A stretch of 11,376 bases of DNA from an uncultured Rhodospirillaceae bacterium (GCA_937891725.1 CALAHL010000432.1:1-11376), one strand, 5' to 3'. Positions 1 through 7,005 are shown, counted from the first letter of the stretch. Program-made: numbers and translations. The notes: generated by a model not told the origin, from the sequence alone.

Positions 1-131
1 CGCGCCTGGTAGAACTCGGTGGTGGCACAGCCGGCAAGGAGGAGCAGAGCTCCCAGGCCGAGGACCCTTGTCGCCGATTTTCCGGCCCGCGTCCCAAACG
101 CTTTCCTGAGGGACCTATTGAAAAACCCCAT
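1..131 (-). CDS. Lipoprotein, N-terminal part (runs off left edge)
   Basis: The frame reads leftward from an ATG at 131-129 and is still open at base 1, giving 43 codons. The product starts MGFFNRSLRK with several basic residues. A hydrophobic stretch (about residues 23-33) follows, ending in the lipobox LAGC, with the lipidated Cys at residue 35, then ATTEFYQA. This is a typical type II signal peptide, so the mature protein should be lipid-anchored in the inner or outer membrane. A purine-rich GAAGG lies 6 bases before the ATG. The mature domain is outside the window, so the function is unknown. Confidence is good for the lipoprotein signal and nil for the function. Confidence 0.65.
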   Translation of the reverse strand, partial: MGFFNRSLRKAFGTRAGKSATRVLGLGALLLLAGCATTEFYQA

Positions 132-188
132 CGTGCGCCTTCGTCCATCATGATGTAAAAGCGATACAGAACAAATCACGAACAGTTC

Positions 189-217
189 TTGAGATCAATC
201 CAAAATTGAAATCTATC
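189..217 (+). promoter_or_regulatory. Candidate sigma70-type promoter upstream of the PiT-like gene
   Basis: TTGAGA at 189-194 (5 of 6 to TTGACA) is followed after 17 bases by TCTATC at 212-217, a mediocre -10. It lies in a locally AT-rich patch within the 237-base gap between the lipoprotein and the permease gene. A second possible -10, TCTAAT at 335-340, has no good -35. The rest of the gap shows only short palindromes such as CGGAATTCCG (343-352). Weak evidence. Confidence 0.22.
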
Positions 218-368
218 TCATTGTCCGGTCTCAGCAAGGTGGGTGACCGTGGGCGTATGACACGGCACCCAGCCGGAAACGCGCCGCGCATCAAGTTCTG
301 GACAAATGTTCATTAGGGGGCTCTAAAGCCTCGGTCTAATACCGGAATTCCGTGTTTGGGAGCGCCCT

Positions 369-1365
369 ATGCCGTTGGATATGCATCATGGTTTGATGCT
401 GATTGGTTTCTTGCTTGCGGCCTATTCGGTGGTGGCGAATGACGCGATTCAGACCCTCGGGACCTTCCTGAGCTCAAACAGTCATCGGCCGTGGTGGGTG
501 CTTTGGCTGTTTGCCTGCGCCATTCTGGTGGCCGTCTTCCTCTATGGCTGGATCGCCTATGACGGTGATATCTCCTATGGCCGGCTTGAGAAATTCCCGA
601 TGCCGGGGCTGTTCACCTGGGCCTTGATCATGCCGCCCCTGGTGGTGCTGTTCCTGACCCGGTTCGGCATTCCGGTCAGCACGACCTTTCTGATTCTGAC
701 GTCCTTCGCAGCCGCCGCATTGCCCAGCATGCTGACCAAATCCCTGATCGGATATGGCGTGGCGTTCGCCGTGGGGATCGTTGTCTACGTTCTGATAGGC
801 CGGATTTTCTACGCCAAGTTCCTCGCCACCGCGGGGATATTGGGTGGCGCTGCAATGGATCTCGACCGGCTTCCTGTGGAGCCAATGGCTGGTCCAGGAC
901 TTGGCGAACATCTTCGCCTATCTGCCGCGCCAGTTGGACGCCTCCATGCTGATCTTCGCGCTGGTGGTGATGTTGGGCCTGCACGCAATCCTGTTTTACC
1001 AGCGCGGCGGGGCGATCCAGGGGATCGTGACCTCGAAGACCAACACCCAAGATATCCGCTCGGCAACCCTGATCGACTTCGCCTATGCGCTGATCCTGAT
1101 CTTCTTCAAGGAGCTTTCGAACGTCCCGATGAGCACGACCTGGGTGTTCCTGGGCCTGCTCGCCGGTCGGGAGTTCGCGCTGGTGATCTCGCTCCACGTC
1201 TCCAGCATGAAGACCGCAGGCCGCACGGCGTTCTCGGACGTCACCAAGGCCGTCGCCGGACTGGTGATCAGCGTCGCGATCGCGTTCTCCATGCCGTATC
1301 TGTCCGCCTATACCGGCGGATACGAGCACGAATCCAACGTCCCGACCGTGGTTTCTCCGGATTGA
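369..1365 (+). pseudogene. PiT-family inorganic phosphate transporter-like permease, frameshifted
   Basis: This is a multi-pass membrane protein of the PiT/PHO4 family (sodium- or proton-coupled anion uptake; phosphate is the usual substrate but is not proven here). ATG at 369 has GGGAG 6 bases upstream. The first half carries VANDAIQTLGTF, the PiT N-terminal signature, and GIPVSTTFLILTSFA. After about base 836 the family sequence continues in the +1 frame: LQWISTGFLWSQWL, then KELSNVPMSTTWVFLGLL, the second copy of the internal repeat, ending at TGA 1363-1365. Removing one G from the GGGG at 833-836 restores one reading frame of 331 residues and gives the join AGYWVALQW. Uncorrected, the first frame runs on to 1421 as non-family sequence. 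Either a sequencing error or a recent inactivation; both halves still look well conserved. It abuts the convergent CoA-transferase gene with no gap. Confidence 0.82.
833..836 (+). other. Frameshift site (GGGG run) in the PiT-like gene
   Basis: This is the only short homopolymer at the point where family similarity switches from one plus-strand frame to the next. Deleting one G yields GGA-TAT-TGG-GTG in place of GGG-ATA-TTG-GGT and joins the two halves with a plausible Tyr-Trp pair. A single-base deletion a few bases further on, in TTGGGTGG, would also repair the frame, so the exact base is not certain. Confidence 0.6.
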
Positions 1366-2058
1366 TCAGGCGGCGGCGAGTTCCTGCCAATCCTCGGCGA
1401 GGGTCAGTTTTGGTTCCGTGACGGCTTGCAGCGCGTCGATGGTCAGGCCCGGCACCATCTCCCGGACCAGCAAACCGTCCTCGGTCAGGTCGATCAGCGC
1501 CAGATCGGTGAAGATCCGTTTGACCACGCCTTTCGCGGTCAGCGGGTATCTGCAGGCGTTGACGATCTTGGGCTCGCCCTTCTTTGTCGTGTGATCGGTC
1601 AGCACCCAGATTGCCTTGGCCCCGACCGCCAGGTCCATCGCCCCGCCCACACCCGGTGGAAAGCGTCGGTCGCCGGTGGTCCAGTTCGCCAGATCGCCGT
1701 TGCCGGCGACCTCGAACGCTCCCAGCAGCGCCAGGTCCAAATGCCCCCCCCGGATCATCGCGAAGGCGTCCGAATGCACGCAGTAGGATCCGCCCGGCAG
1801 CAGGGTGACATAGTCCTTGGACGCGTTGATCAGGTCTCGATCCCGCTCGGCCTCGGGTGGGGTCGGTCCGACGCCCAGAATCCCGTTCTCACTGTGCAGC
1901 ACCACATCCTTGCCGGCGGGCATCACGTTGGCCGCCAGGGTCGGGATGCCGATGCCGAGATTTACGAAGCTGCCGTCCGGGATCAGCTCGGCCGCGCGCC
2001 GGGCGATCTGCGGGCGGGTCAGCTTGGTGACGCCGAGTTCCAGTTCCGCGACGCTCAT
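1366..2058 (-). CDS. pcaJ: 3-oxoacid (3-oxoadipate-type) CoA-transferase subunit B
   Basis: This is the beta subunit of a class I CoA-transferase, which moves CoA from succinyl-CoA to a 3-oxoacid such as 3-oxoadipate; it acts in the cytoplasm as a complex with the adjacent alpha subunit. The start is ATG at 2058, whose ATGA overlaps the stop of subunit A; GGGAG lies just upstream. An in-frame GTG at 2067 is a weaker alternative. The product has 230 residues, the usual length. Seen directly: VNLGIGIPT near residue 32, LHSENG with the catalytic Glu at about residue 57, RGGHLDLALLGAF, DLANWTTG and VGGAMDLAVGAK. These match PcaJ more closely than AtoA by eye. No other beta-ketoadipate pathway gene is in the window, so the physiological acceptor acid is uncertain. 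Its stop abuts the stop of the convergent PiT-like gene. Confidence 0.9.
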   Translation of the reverse strand: MSVAELELGVTKLTRPQIARRAAELIPDGSFVNLGIGIPTLAANVMPAGKDVVLHSENGILGVGPTPPEAERDRDLINASKDYVTLLPGGSYCVHSDAFAMIRGGHLDLALLGAFEVAGNGDLANWTTGDRRFPPGVGGAMDLAVGAKAIWVLTDHTTKKGEPKIVNACRYPLTAKGVVKRIFTDLALIDLTEDGLLVREMVPGLTIDALQAVTEPKLTLAEDWQELAAA

Positions 2059-2741
2059 ATGTCCCACTCCCGGTTATTGTCGATATGCACCACCCGGTCG
2101 ACGAAGATGCCGGGGGTGACGACGGCCTCTGGGTCCATCTCGCCCAGGGCCACGATCCGCTTGACCTGAACGACCGTCAAATCCGCAGCCATCGCCATCA
2201 CCGGACCGAAGTTCCGGGCTGCCTTGCGGTAAACCAGGTTGCCCCAGCGATCCGCCTCCTGCGCCTGGACCAGGGCGATATCGGCCCGCAGCGGCGCTTC
2301 CAGCACGTATTCCCGCCCGTCGATCATCCGGGTTTCCTTGCCTGCCGCGAGTTCGGTTCCGGCCCCGGTCGGCGTGAAGAAGCCGCCGATTCCGGCGCCC
2401 GCCGCCCGCATCCGTTCGGACAAGGTTCCCTGCGGAACCAGCTCCAGCTCGATCTCGCCCGCCGCATACCGCGCGTCGAACAGATCGGAGCCCTTGGAGC
2501 GCGGATAGCTGCAGATGATGCGGGTCACGCGGCCGCTGCCGATAAGGGCGGCCAAGCCCTCGGTCCCGGTGCCCGCATTGTTGGAGATCACCGTCAGATT
2601 CTTGGCGCCGCTGTCGAGCACGCCGTGAATCAGGTCATTGGGTACGCCTGCAAAGCCGAAGCCGGAAATCATGATGGTCATGCCGTCCTTCACCCCCTGC
2701 ACGGCCTCGGCGACGGACGGGGTGATCTTATCGATGGGCAT
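2055..2741 (-). CDS. pcaI: 3-oxoacid (3-oxoadipate-type) CoA-transferase subunit A
   Basis: This is the alpha subunit partner of the downstream CoA-transferase B subunit. It has 228 residues and starts at ATG 2741, with GAGG 5 bases upstream. Seen directly: the CoA-transferase family signature GFGFAGVPNDLI at residues 27-38, ISNNAGTG at 52-59, VPQGTLSERMRAAGAGIGGF in the middle, and DRWGNLVYRKAARNFGP near the C-terminal third. The NNAG, SYPR and DRWGNL-YRKAARNFGP variants resemble PcaI (3-oxoadipate:succinyl-CoA transferase) rather than AtoD or ScoA, judged by eye from remembered family sequences. The 4-base overlap with subunit B implies translational coupling. The LysR gene lies 37 bases upstream on the same strand, so the three genes are probably one transcript. 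Confidence 0.9.
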   Translation of the reverse strand: MPIDKITPSVAEAVQGVKDGMTIMISGFGFAGVPNDLIHGVLDSGAKNLTVISNNAGTGTEGLAALIGSGRVTRIICSYPRSKGSDLFDARYAAGEIELELVPQGTLSERMRAAGAGIGGFFTPTGAGTELAAGKETRMIDGREYVLEAPLRADIALVQAQEADRWGNLVYRKAARNFGPVMAMAADLTVVQVKRIVALGEMDPEAVVTPGIFVDRVVHIDNNREWDI

Positions 2742-2778
2742 CGGGGCCTCGGAGTGGGTCTATGAGCACGGCGCCACT

Positions 2779-3678
2779 TTACGCGATGGCGCCGGGGCGT
2801 CCAGCTTCGGATGGCTGAATAACGGTCCGGATCCAGTCCCGGAAGAGATCGAATGTCGGATCCCCCAGGCTTTGCGGTCGGTGAAGCAGGTACCAGTGCA
2901 TGCCTTTCGGCACCGAAAGATCGAACGGAGCCATCAGACGGCCCGCGGCCAGATCATCGTCGATGTAAGGCCGAATTCCCATGGCGATCCCAAGCCCGTC
3001 GGTGGCCGCCTGGAGGGCCTGGCCATAGGTGTCGAAGACCGGTCCGCTGGCGCCGGGGTCCGGGGTACCTGCAGCCGAAAACCAGAGCGGCCAATCGGTG
3101 TCGGCATGTCCGACCCGCAGCAGATGTCCGGGCTGAAGATCTGTTGGGTGCGAAAGCCCCGTGGCACGGACAGGGGCGCAGACCGGTGTCATATCGGCTG
3201 AGAACAACCGCTCAGCCTGCAAATCAGGCCAGTTCCCGTCTCCGAGTTGGATGCCGCAGCTCCAGTCGTCCCGATACAGGGTGCGCATCCCGCCGGCGGT
3301 GATCCGGACCTCGATTTCGGGCGCCAGTCTCTGGAAATCCGCCAGCCGCGGAATCAGCCACCGCACGGCAAAGGTCGGCCCGACACCGACCGTCAGAACC
3401 TTGCGCGCCACATCCCGGCGGATCGATCGGGTCAGCTGTTCCATCTCGTCGAACAAATGGCCGAGTCCGCTTGCATAGGCCTGGCCGGACTCCGTCGCGA
3501 TCAATCGGTTTGCACGGCGCTGAAACAGCATCACTCCGAGACGGTCCTCAAGCAGTTTCACCATCCGGCTGATTGCCGCCGGAGAGACCCCGAGTTCCTG
3601 CCCCGCGCCTGCGAAACTTCCGGCCCGCGCCGTCGCCTCGAAGGCGCGTATCCCGTTGAGATAGGGCAGGTCTCGCAT
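2779..3678 (-). CDS. LysR-family transcriptional regulator (GcvA class), upstream of CoA-transferase genes
   Basis: This is a DNA-binding regulator with an N-terminal winged HTH and a C-terminal effector-binding domain. The start is assigned to ATG 3678 because TTGAGG lies 5 bases before it; a tandem ATG at 3681 is almost as good. The frame can be read upstream to 3795, but that extension has no family similarity. The product has about 299 residues, normal for LysR. Residues 4-65 (LPYLNGIRAFEATARAGSFA, GVSPAAISRMVKLLEDRLG, LFQRRANRLIATESGQAY) form the HTH; WLIPRLADFQRLAPEIEV opens the ligand domain. The gene lies directly upstream of the CoA-transferase genes and divergent from the TSUP transporter, so it plausibly controls both. 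The usual GcvA-class helix wording AAVSHQ is AAISRM here, and the acidic ligand-domain variant argues for a specialised effector. The ligand is unknown. Confidence 0.9.
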   Translation of the reverse strand: MRDLPYLNGIRAFEATARAGSFAGAGQELGVSPAAISRMVKLLEDRLGVMLFQRRANRLIATESGQAYASGLGHLFDEMEQLTRSIRRDVARKVLTVGVGPTFAVRWLIPRLADFQRLAPEIEVRITAGGMRTLYRDDWSCGIQLGDGNWPDLQAERLFSADMTPVCAPVRATGLSHPTDLQPGHLLRVGHADTDWPLWFSAAGTPDPGASGPVFDTYGQALQAATDGLGIAMGIRPYIDDDLAAGRLMAPFDLSVPKGMHWYLLHRPQSLGDPTFDLFRDWIRTVIQPSEAGRPGAIA

Positions 3679-3715
3679 CATAGCCTCAAGAAATCTGATG
3701 GTCAGCACAACGTAA

Positions 3716-3752
3716 CTCTGTTTGCGGTGAGCTGAAAGAGTGTGCAAAAGAG
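3716..3752. promoter_or_regulatory. Possible operator in the LysR/TSUP divergent intergenic region
   Basis: The 95-base divergent spacer contains an imperfect inverted repeat: CTCTGTTTGC at 3716-3725 and GCAAAAGAG at 3744-3752. A shorter pair, TCAGC at 3702-3706 and GCTGA at 3731-3735, also occurs. Divergent LysR spacers usually hold the regulator's binding sites, so this is the expected place for one, but neither pair is a clean T-N11-A box. Low confidence. Confidence 0.2.
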
Positions 3753-3773
3753 CGGGCGAGAGAGAGGAATACG

Positions 3774-4526
3774 ATGTCCACCACGCTGATTGCACTTGTT
3801 GGTTTCGTCATGGTGTCGACGTCGTTCCTGTCGGGGATCTTCGGCATGGCCGGGGGCATGATCCTGGTCGGAGTCCTGGTGATGGTCCTCCCAGTGCAGG
3901 ATGCCCTCGCCCTGCATGGCGTAACCCAACTTTCTTCGAATCTGTGGCGCGCGAGTTTGTGGTGGCGCCATATCCGCTGGCGGACCGCTGGGGGATATTT
4001 GGGCGGCTGCGTGGTCGTACTCGCGGTCTGGGCGGTCTGGCAGGTGGTGCCGAGCAAAGCGGTCGCCCTGCTGATGCTGGGAGCCTTGCCGTTTGCCGGA
4101 CGCCTGCTGCCCGACCGGCTTCGTGGCAACCCGGAGCGGGTGCGGGGCGGTTTCGCCTATGGACTCTTATGCATGTCGATGATGTTGCTGACCGGTGTCG
4201 CGGGCCCAATCCTCGATCAGTTCTTCCTAAACGGTAAACTGGACCGGCGGGAGATCATCGCCACCAAGGGCGTCTGCCAAGTGGCCGGGCACGGCCTGAA
4301 GACGCTTTATTTCACCAGCCTCATCGCCGAGAGCGCCGTGTTCGACCCGGTGCTGGTCGGGGTGGCCGTCGCGGCCTCGCTCTTGGGCACCGTGCTGGCG
4401 AAACCGGTGCTGCAGGCGATGTCGGACACCAATTATCGTCGTTGGTCCGGGTGGATCATCACGGTCGTCTCGGTGATCTATCTGGTGCAGGGCAGTTGGC
4501 TGCTGGCCCAGGATTTCATGCTCTGA
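3774..4526 (+). CDS. TSUP (TauE/SafE) family membrane transporter
   Basis: This is a 250-residue integral membrane protein of the TSUP family, whose members move sulfite, sulfoacetate, taurine-derived or other organic anions. ATG 3774 has AGAGAGG 6 bases upstream. Several hydrophobic segments are visible, for example residues 4-39, 74-92, 97-110, 128-147 and 190-207. The two family repeats are recognisable: SGIFGMAGGMILVG at about 20-33 followed by HGVTQLSSNLWRA, and ATKGVCQVAGHGLKTLYF at about 163-180. It is transcribed divergently from the LysR regulator of the CoA-transferase genes, so its cargo may be the organic acid handled by that enzyme; this is inference, and the sequence does not identify the substrate. 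The small gene at 4544 follows after 17 bases and may be cotranscribed. Confidence 0.87.
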   Translation: MSTTLIALVGFVMVSTSFLSGIFGMAGGMILVGVLVMVLPVQDALALHGVTQLSSNLWRASLWWRHIRWRTAGGYLGGCVVVLAVWAVWQVVPSKAVALLMLGALPFAGRLLPDRLRGNPERVRGGFAYGLLCMSMMLLTGVAGPILDQFFLNGKLDRREIIATKGVCQVAGHGLKTLYFTSLIAESAVFDPVLVGVAVAASLLGTVLAKPVLQAMSDTNYRRWSGWIITVVSVIYLVQGSWLLAQDFML

Positions 4527-4543
4527 CGGAGATGGAGGAAGCT

Positions 4544-4789
4544 ATGACCGATGACGAGCTGCGGACGATCGAACCTCTGGTGCTCGATCTCCTGAAATGG
4601 CTGGAGCCGGAGCCGAAACCTTATGCCGAGGTGATGGACATTTGGCGCACGTCCTGTCCGCGTCTGCCGGTCTGGGAAACGGCTGTGGATCGAGATCTGG
4701 TGGAGCGCACACGGTGTGCCGAGACGTCCTTGGTCGGACTTACCAAGCGCGGCCGATTCCTGCTCCAGGATGCCGGACGGATCGCCTAA
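4544..4789 (+). CDS. Small hypothetical protein, possible winged-helix-like
   Basis: This is an 81-residue protein with no signal peptide or membrane segment. The start at ATG 4544 is chosen because GGAGGA lies about 5 bases upstream and only 17 bases separate it from the TSUP stop; an in-frame ATG at 4532 would overlap that ribosome site. The sequence has an acidic helical N-terminus (residues 1-22), a central segment PYAEVMDIWRTSCPRLPVWE (27-46), and a C-terminal LVGLTKRGRFLL that looks like the beta-wing end of a small winged helix. It resembles short uncharacterised proteins I vaguely recognise from alphaproteobacteria, but I cannot name a family. Its stop overlaps the stop of the convergent DUF3108 gene by 3-4 bases. 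Function unknown. Confidence 0.7.
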   Translation: MTDDELRTIEPLVLDLLKWLEPEPKPYAEVMDIWRTSCPRLPVWETAVDRDLVERTRCAETSLVGLTKRGRFLLQDAGRIA

Positions 4790-5694
4790 TTGGTCGGAAC
4801 CGTCAGCTGCTTGCCGCCGGCCGCGACGCTGGTCAGGTGCGCCATCAGCGTGCCGTAGTCGGTTTCGATGGTCATGGCGACCGGGATCGGCTCTGCGCCT
4901 TCGAAGGGAGCAGCAACGTAGACAGTTCGGTCCCGCGCGGTGCGGCTGTATTTGTTCTTCTCCCGTCGCGCGCCACCCTGCATCTCCCATTCCACATGAC
5001 AGGCCAAAGCCGGGCCGCTGAAGACTGAATAGCTGGTCGGCTTCAGAACCTTCTCGCCCCTGTCGGAGATTTTGAGATCGTAACGCCGTTTGCCGTCGAA
5101 TACCGCATAGGTTCCCGAGCATCCGCGGCCTTCACTGACCGATCGGCCCAAGTCGGCGAACACCGTCAAAGGATCGATGGTGCCAACCTCCGCATTCTCC
5201 GGCAGCGGGGTGATTTCCTCCGGATCGGGTGTGGGTTCCACGACGAAATCCACAACCTCGCCGGTCTCGTCATAGCGGATCGACATCCGCCGTTCCTCCG
5301 AACTTCCCTGACCTCGGCTCTCATGAAGGGTCGGAAGCACGTGTGGGCCGTTGAACCGACCTATTGTCCTGGTTTCTCCTGCCCATTCGAAGAAGAATTC
5401 CAGAATGCCCTGGGTTCGGCCGGTTGCCGAAACCGTGTAATCGGTATCGCCGCGCGCGTAGTTTGCGGTGCTGCTCATCACGTGGAAGCCGCCGAAATAA
5501 ACGTCATAGCTTGCCGTAACAGGCTGTACCTTCGCGGTGTCCTGCGACTGAGAAACGACGGCCGAGGTCTGGGCCGCTGCGGTCTGCTCGGCGCGGGCCA
5601 AGGAAACCGACCCGGCGACGAGCGCTCCCGATATCAATCCGGCCAGTCCGACACCGGCGGCGAGCTTGATCTTCTTTGCTGACGTGCGGATCAA
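4786..5694 (-). CDS. Secreted DUF3108 domain protein
   Basis: This is an exported protein of the DUF3108 family, whose molecular role is not established. A TTG start at 5694 is preferred: GGAG lies 8 bases upstream, and the product then begins with a compact Sec signal peptide (IRTSAKKIK, a hydrophobic core, and cleavage after ARA near residue 35). A GTG at 5736 also opens the frame, adding 14 residues, but it directly follows a stop codon and has no Shine-Dalgarno. The mature part starts with an Ala/Gln-rich linker, then the domain: VTASYDVYFGGFHV, ILEFFFEWAGETRT, GTIDPLTVFADLGRSV, and CSGTYAVFDGKRRYDLKISD, the last being typical of the family. Probably periplasmic. It is convergent with the small gene at 4544 and divergent from the sulfotransferase. 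The start is uncertain; family assignment is fairly sure. Confidence 0.82.
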   Translation of the reverse strand: MIRTSAKKIKLAAGVGLAGLISGALVAGSVSLARAEQTAAAQTSAVVSQSQDTAKVQPVTASYDVYFGGFHVMSSTANYARGDTDYTVSATGRTQGILEFFFEWAGETRTIGRFNGPHVLPTLHESRGQGSSEERRMSIRYDETGEVVDFVVEPTPDPEEITPLPENAEVGTIDPLTVFADLGRSVSEGRGCSGTYAVFDGKRRYDLKISDRGEKVLKPTSYSVFSGPALACHVEWEMQGGARREKNKYSRTARDRTVYVAAPFEGAEPIPVAMTIETDYGTLMAHLTSVAAGGKQLTVPTN

Positions 5695-5892
5695 GATTTG
5701 GACTCCAGCTTTGGGATCGACGTAGCCCCCGAACACCTAAATGGAATTCGACATGCGAAAGTCGAGGCCCTCGGCCAGCACACCTCCGCGACTGGTTGCG
5801 GGCGGTTCTCGCGCGGATCGGGTGCGTCCTGGCCCTCGGCATGCCAGAATTCTCTGGAGCTATCCGACCCGTGACAAAGAAAGAGGGTTTCG

Positions 5893-6822
5893 ATGCTGCC
5901 CAATTTGTTCCTGGCTGGTTTCCCAAAATGCGGAAGCACGAGCCTGTACAATACGCTTTCACAGCACCCGGACGTTTTTCCGTCGGCCTTTGAGGAATCT
6001 CCGGTCTTCTCCCATGACCTCGAGAGTAGGACTCATCTGCATCTGCTGGAGATGGATCAGTATCCGAGCTATGCAGGTGAGAAGTACATTCTGAATGGTC
6101 ACCCGGTGACGATTCTTTCGGCGCCCGCGCTCGCCTCAATCAAGAAACATGTCGATAACCCAAAATTCGTGGTCAGCCTGCGGGACCCGATTCGTCGGGC
6201 GATCTCAAACTACAATTACATGCGGTATCGGTTCTTCGAGAACCGTTCGATCGATGACGTGCTTGAGGCCGAGTTTGGCGAAGCGACCGCTTGGCTGACG
6301 GATTATTCGGGTGGTCCATTGATCGATTTCCACTACCACGCCAGCAACTATGGTCCCTATCTGGAGAACCTCGCGGCGATGTTTGGCTGGGACAGCATTA
6401 AAATTCTTCAATTCGAAACCTTCTTCGATCCGGAGCGGAGAGACGAGCAGATCACCGATCTGATGCGGTTCCTCGATATTGTCCCCTTCGACACTGGGGC
6501 CGTGCACTCCAATCCCACACGCCCTACGGAAGTGGTCCTTGCCGGCCCGAACCGCATCCGTACGGGGGGTAAGACGATTTCATTCGAGCGTGCTGTGTTC
6601 TGCCGGGACGCGGCAACAAACAAGGTCGAACGCGCTCTGCTCGGCCCATCCGATCATACCTGGAACTGGTTCAAGGCATACACGGCCGCAACGGCGGCAG
6701 ATGTCGCCACGGTCACGGCCGCACATTCCGAGAAATTTCGCCCTATCTTCGAGTATGTCGCCGACCATGTGTCGCCAGGCTTTGTTGATGCGTGGCGAGG
6801 GATGGCTGCCGAGGACGTTTAG
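5893..6822 (+). CDS. PAPS-dependent sulfotransferase
   Basis: This 309-residue protein of the sulfotransferase family (Sulfotransfer_1/heparan-sulfate type) transfers sulfate from PAPS to an unknown acceptor such as a polysaccharide, lipid or small molecule. ATG 5893 has AGAGGG 5 bases upstream. Both cofactor motifs are visible: the 5'-phosphosulfate loop FPKCGSTSLYNTL at residues 10-22 with Lys12, and the 3'-phosphate site SLRDPIRRAISNY at 95-107 with Arg97 and Ser105 at the classical spacing of eight. There is no signal peptide or membrane segment, so it is probably cytoplasmic. No PAPS-synthesis, glycosyltransferase or polysaccharide gene lies beside it. Base composition is lower than its neighbours: lines at 6061 and 6181 have 29 and 32 G+C of 60, against 42 of 60 in the line at 2101. 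This suggests acquisition by transfer. Confidence 0.9.
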   Translation: MLPNLFLAGFPKCGSTSLYNTLSQHPDVFPSAFEESPVFSHDLESRTHLHLLEMDQYPSYAGEKYILNGHPVTILSAPALASIKKHVDNPKFVVSLRDPIRRAISNYNYMRYRFFENRSIDDVLEAEFGEATAWLTDYSGGPLIDFHYHASNYGPYLENLAAMFGWDSIKILQFETFFDPERRDEQITDLMRFLDIVPFDTGAVHSNPTRPTEVVLAGPNRIRTGGKTISFERAVFCRDAATNKVERALLGPSDHTWNWFKAYTAATAADVATVTAAHSEKFRPIFEYVADHVSPGFVDAWRGMAAEDV

Positions 6823-6835
6823 TCATTCGGGTAAG

Positions 6836-6863
6836 AAAAAGGCCGGATCACGGGGATCCGGCC
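6836..6863 (-). terminator. Rho-independent terminator for the DUF1127 transcript
   Basis: GGCCGGATC at 6841-6849 pairs perfectly with GATCCGGCC at 6855-6863 around the loop ACGGG. Read on the minus strand, the nine-pair GC-rich stem is followed by TTTTT (6840-6836), a textbook intrinsic terminator. On the plus strand no T-run follows, so it should terminate leftward transcription from the DUF1127 gene rather than rightward transcription from the sulfotransferase. Confidence 0.85.
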
Positions 6864-6902
6864 ATCAAGTCACAACTCAGGCTGTCGCTATTAAGGTCTG
6901 CG

Positions 6903-6931
6903 CGGCCGCCCGGGGTGGGGGAGGGCGGCCG
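6903..6931 (-). repeat. Inverted repeat/hairpin with C-rich loop
   Basis: CGGCCGCCC at 6903-6911 is the exact reverse complement of GGGCGGCCG at 6923-6931, with an 11-base loop. The stem is entirely G-C. On the minus strand the loop is pyrimidine- and C-rich, and it could base-pair with purine-rich ribosome binding sites. No T-run follows on either strand, so it is not a terminator by itself. Confidence 0.8.
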
Positions 6932-6940
6932 GCAGCCTGT

Positions 6941-6960
6941 CGGGTCTCGATCGAGACCCG
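6941..6960. repeat. Perfect 20-base palindrome
   Basis: CGGGTCTCGA (6941-6950) is directly followed by its exact reverse complement, TCGAGACCCG (6951-6960). As RNA it would form an eight-pair stem capped by a GAUC tetraloop. As DNA it could be a dimeric protein binding site. It lies 45 bases beyond the DUF1127 stop codon. Confidence 0.85.
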
Positions 6961-7005
6961 GTCATCGGACAAGTAGGGAGCTTGCCGACGAACTGGTGGG
7001 CGCGA

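Larger units (their letters stand above)
6836..6960 (-). ncRNA. Candidate structured 3'UTR-derived small RNA downstream of DUF1127 gene
   Basis: Between the DUF1127 stop and its terminator, the leftward transcript would fold into three consecutive hairpins: 6941-6960, 6903-6931 and the terminator at 6841-6863. The middle hairpin exposes a loop of C residues broken by one A (TCCCCCACCCC on the minus strand), flanked by CCCTCC, which is complementary to Shine-Dalgarno-like GGAGG. In Rhodobacter sphaeroides the DUF1127 gene RSP_6037 is followed by processed CcsR small RNAs of the 'cuckoo' type, with CCUCCUCCC in a hairpin loop. The arrangement here is similar, but the exact motif is not present. 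Existence of a processed RNA is inference. Confidence 0.35.

Noticed and set aside
474..1329. Minus-strand open frames opposite the PiT-like gene
   Set aside because: They are rich in Gln, His, Arg and Gly with no family similarity, and they mirror a membrane protein on the other strand; typical antisense shadows of GC-rich coding sequence.
1366..1421. Extension of the first PiT-like reading frame past the frameshift to 1421
   Set aside because: After about base 836 this frame is low-complexity Arg/Pro/Gly sequence, whereas the family sequence continues in the neighbouring frame to 1365.
3679..3795. N-terminal extension of the first LysR gene to 3795
   Set aside because: It would add 39 residues with no LysR similarity and overlap the divergent TSUP start; the GAGG ribosome site supports 3678.
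5844..5857. Short hairpin CCAGA-ATTC-TCTGG before the sulfotransferase
   Set aside because: Only five pairs, no T-run and no recognised function; likely chance.
5741..6094. Plus-strand frame overlapping the sulfotransferase start
   Set aside because: Arg/Ser/Pro-rich sequence without motifs, and it lies over the clear sulfotransferase N-terminus in another frame.
6841..6863. Hairpin as terminator of the sulfotransferase gene
   Set aside because: On the plus strand no T-run follows the stem; the T-run exists only for leftward transcription.
6941..6960. Palindrome as recombination or attachment site
   Set aside because: No integrase, direct-repeat partner or mobile gene is nearby; an RNA hairpin in the DUF1127 3' region is the simpler reading.
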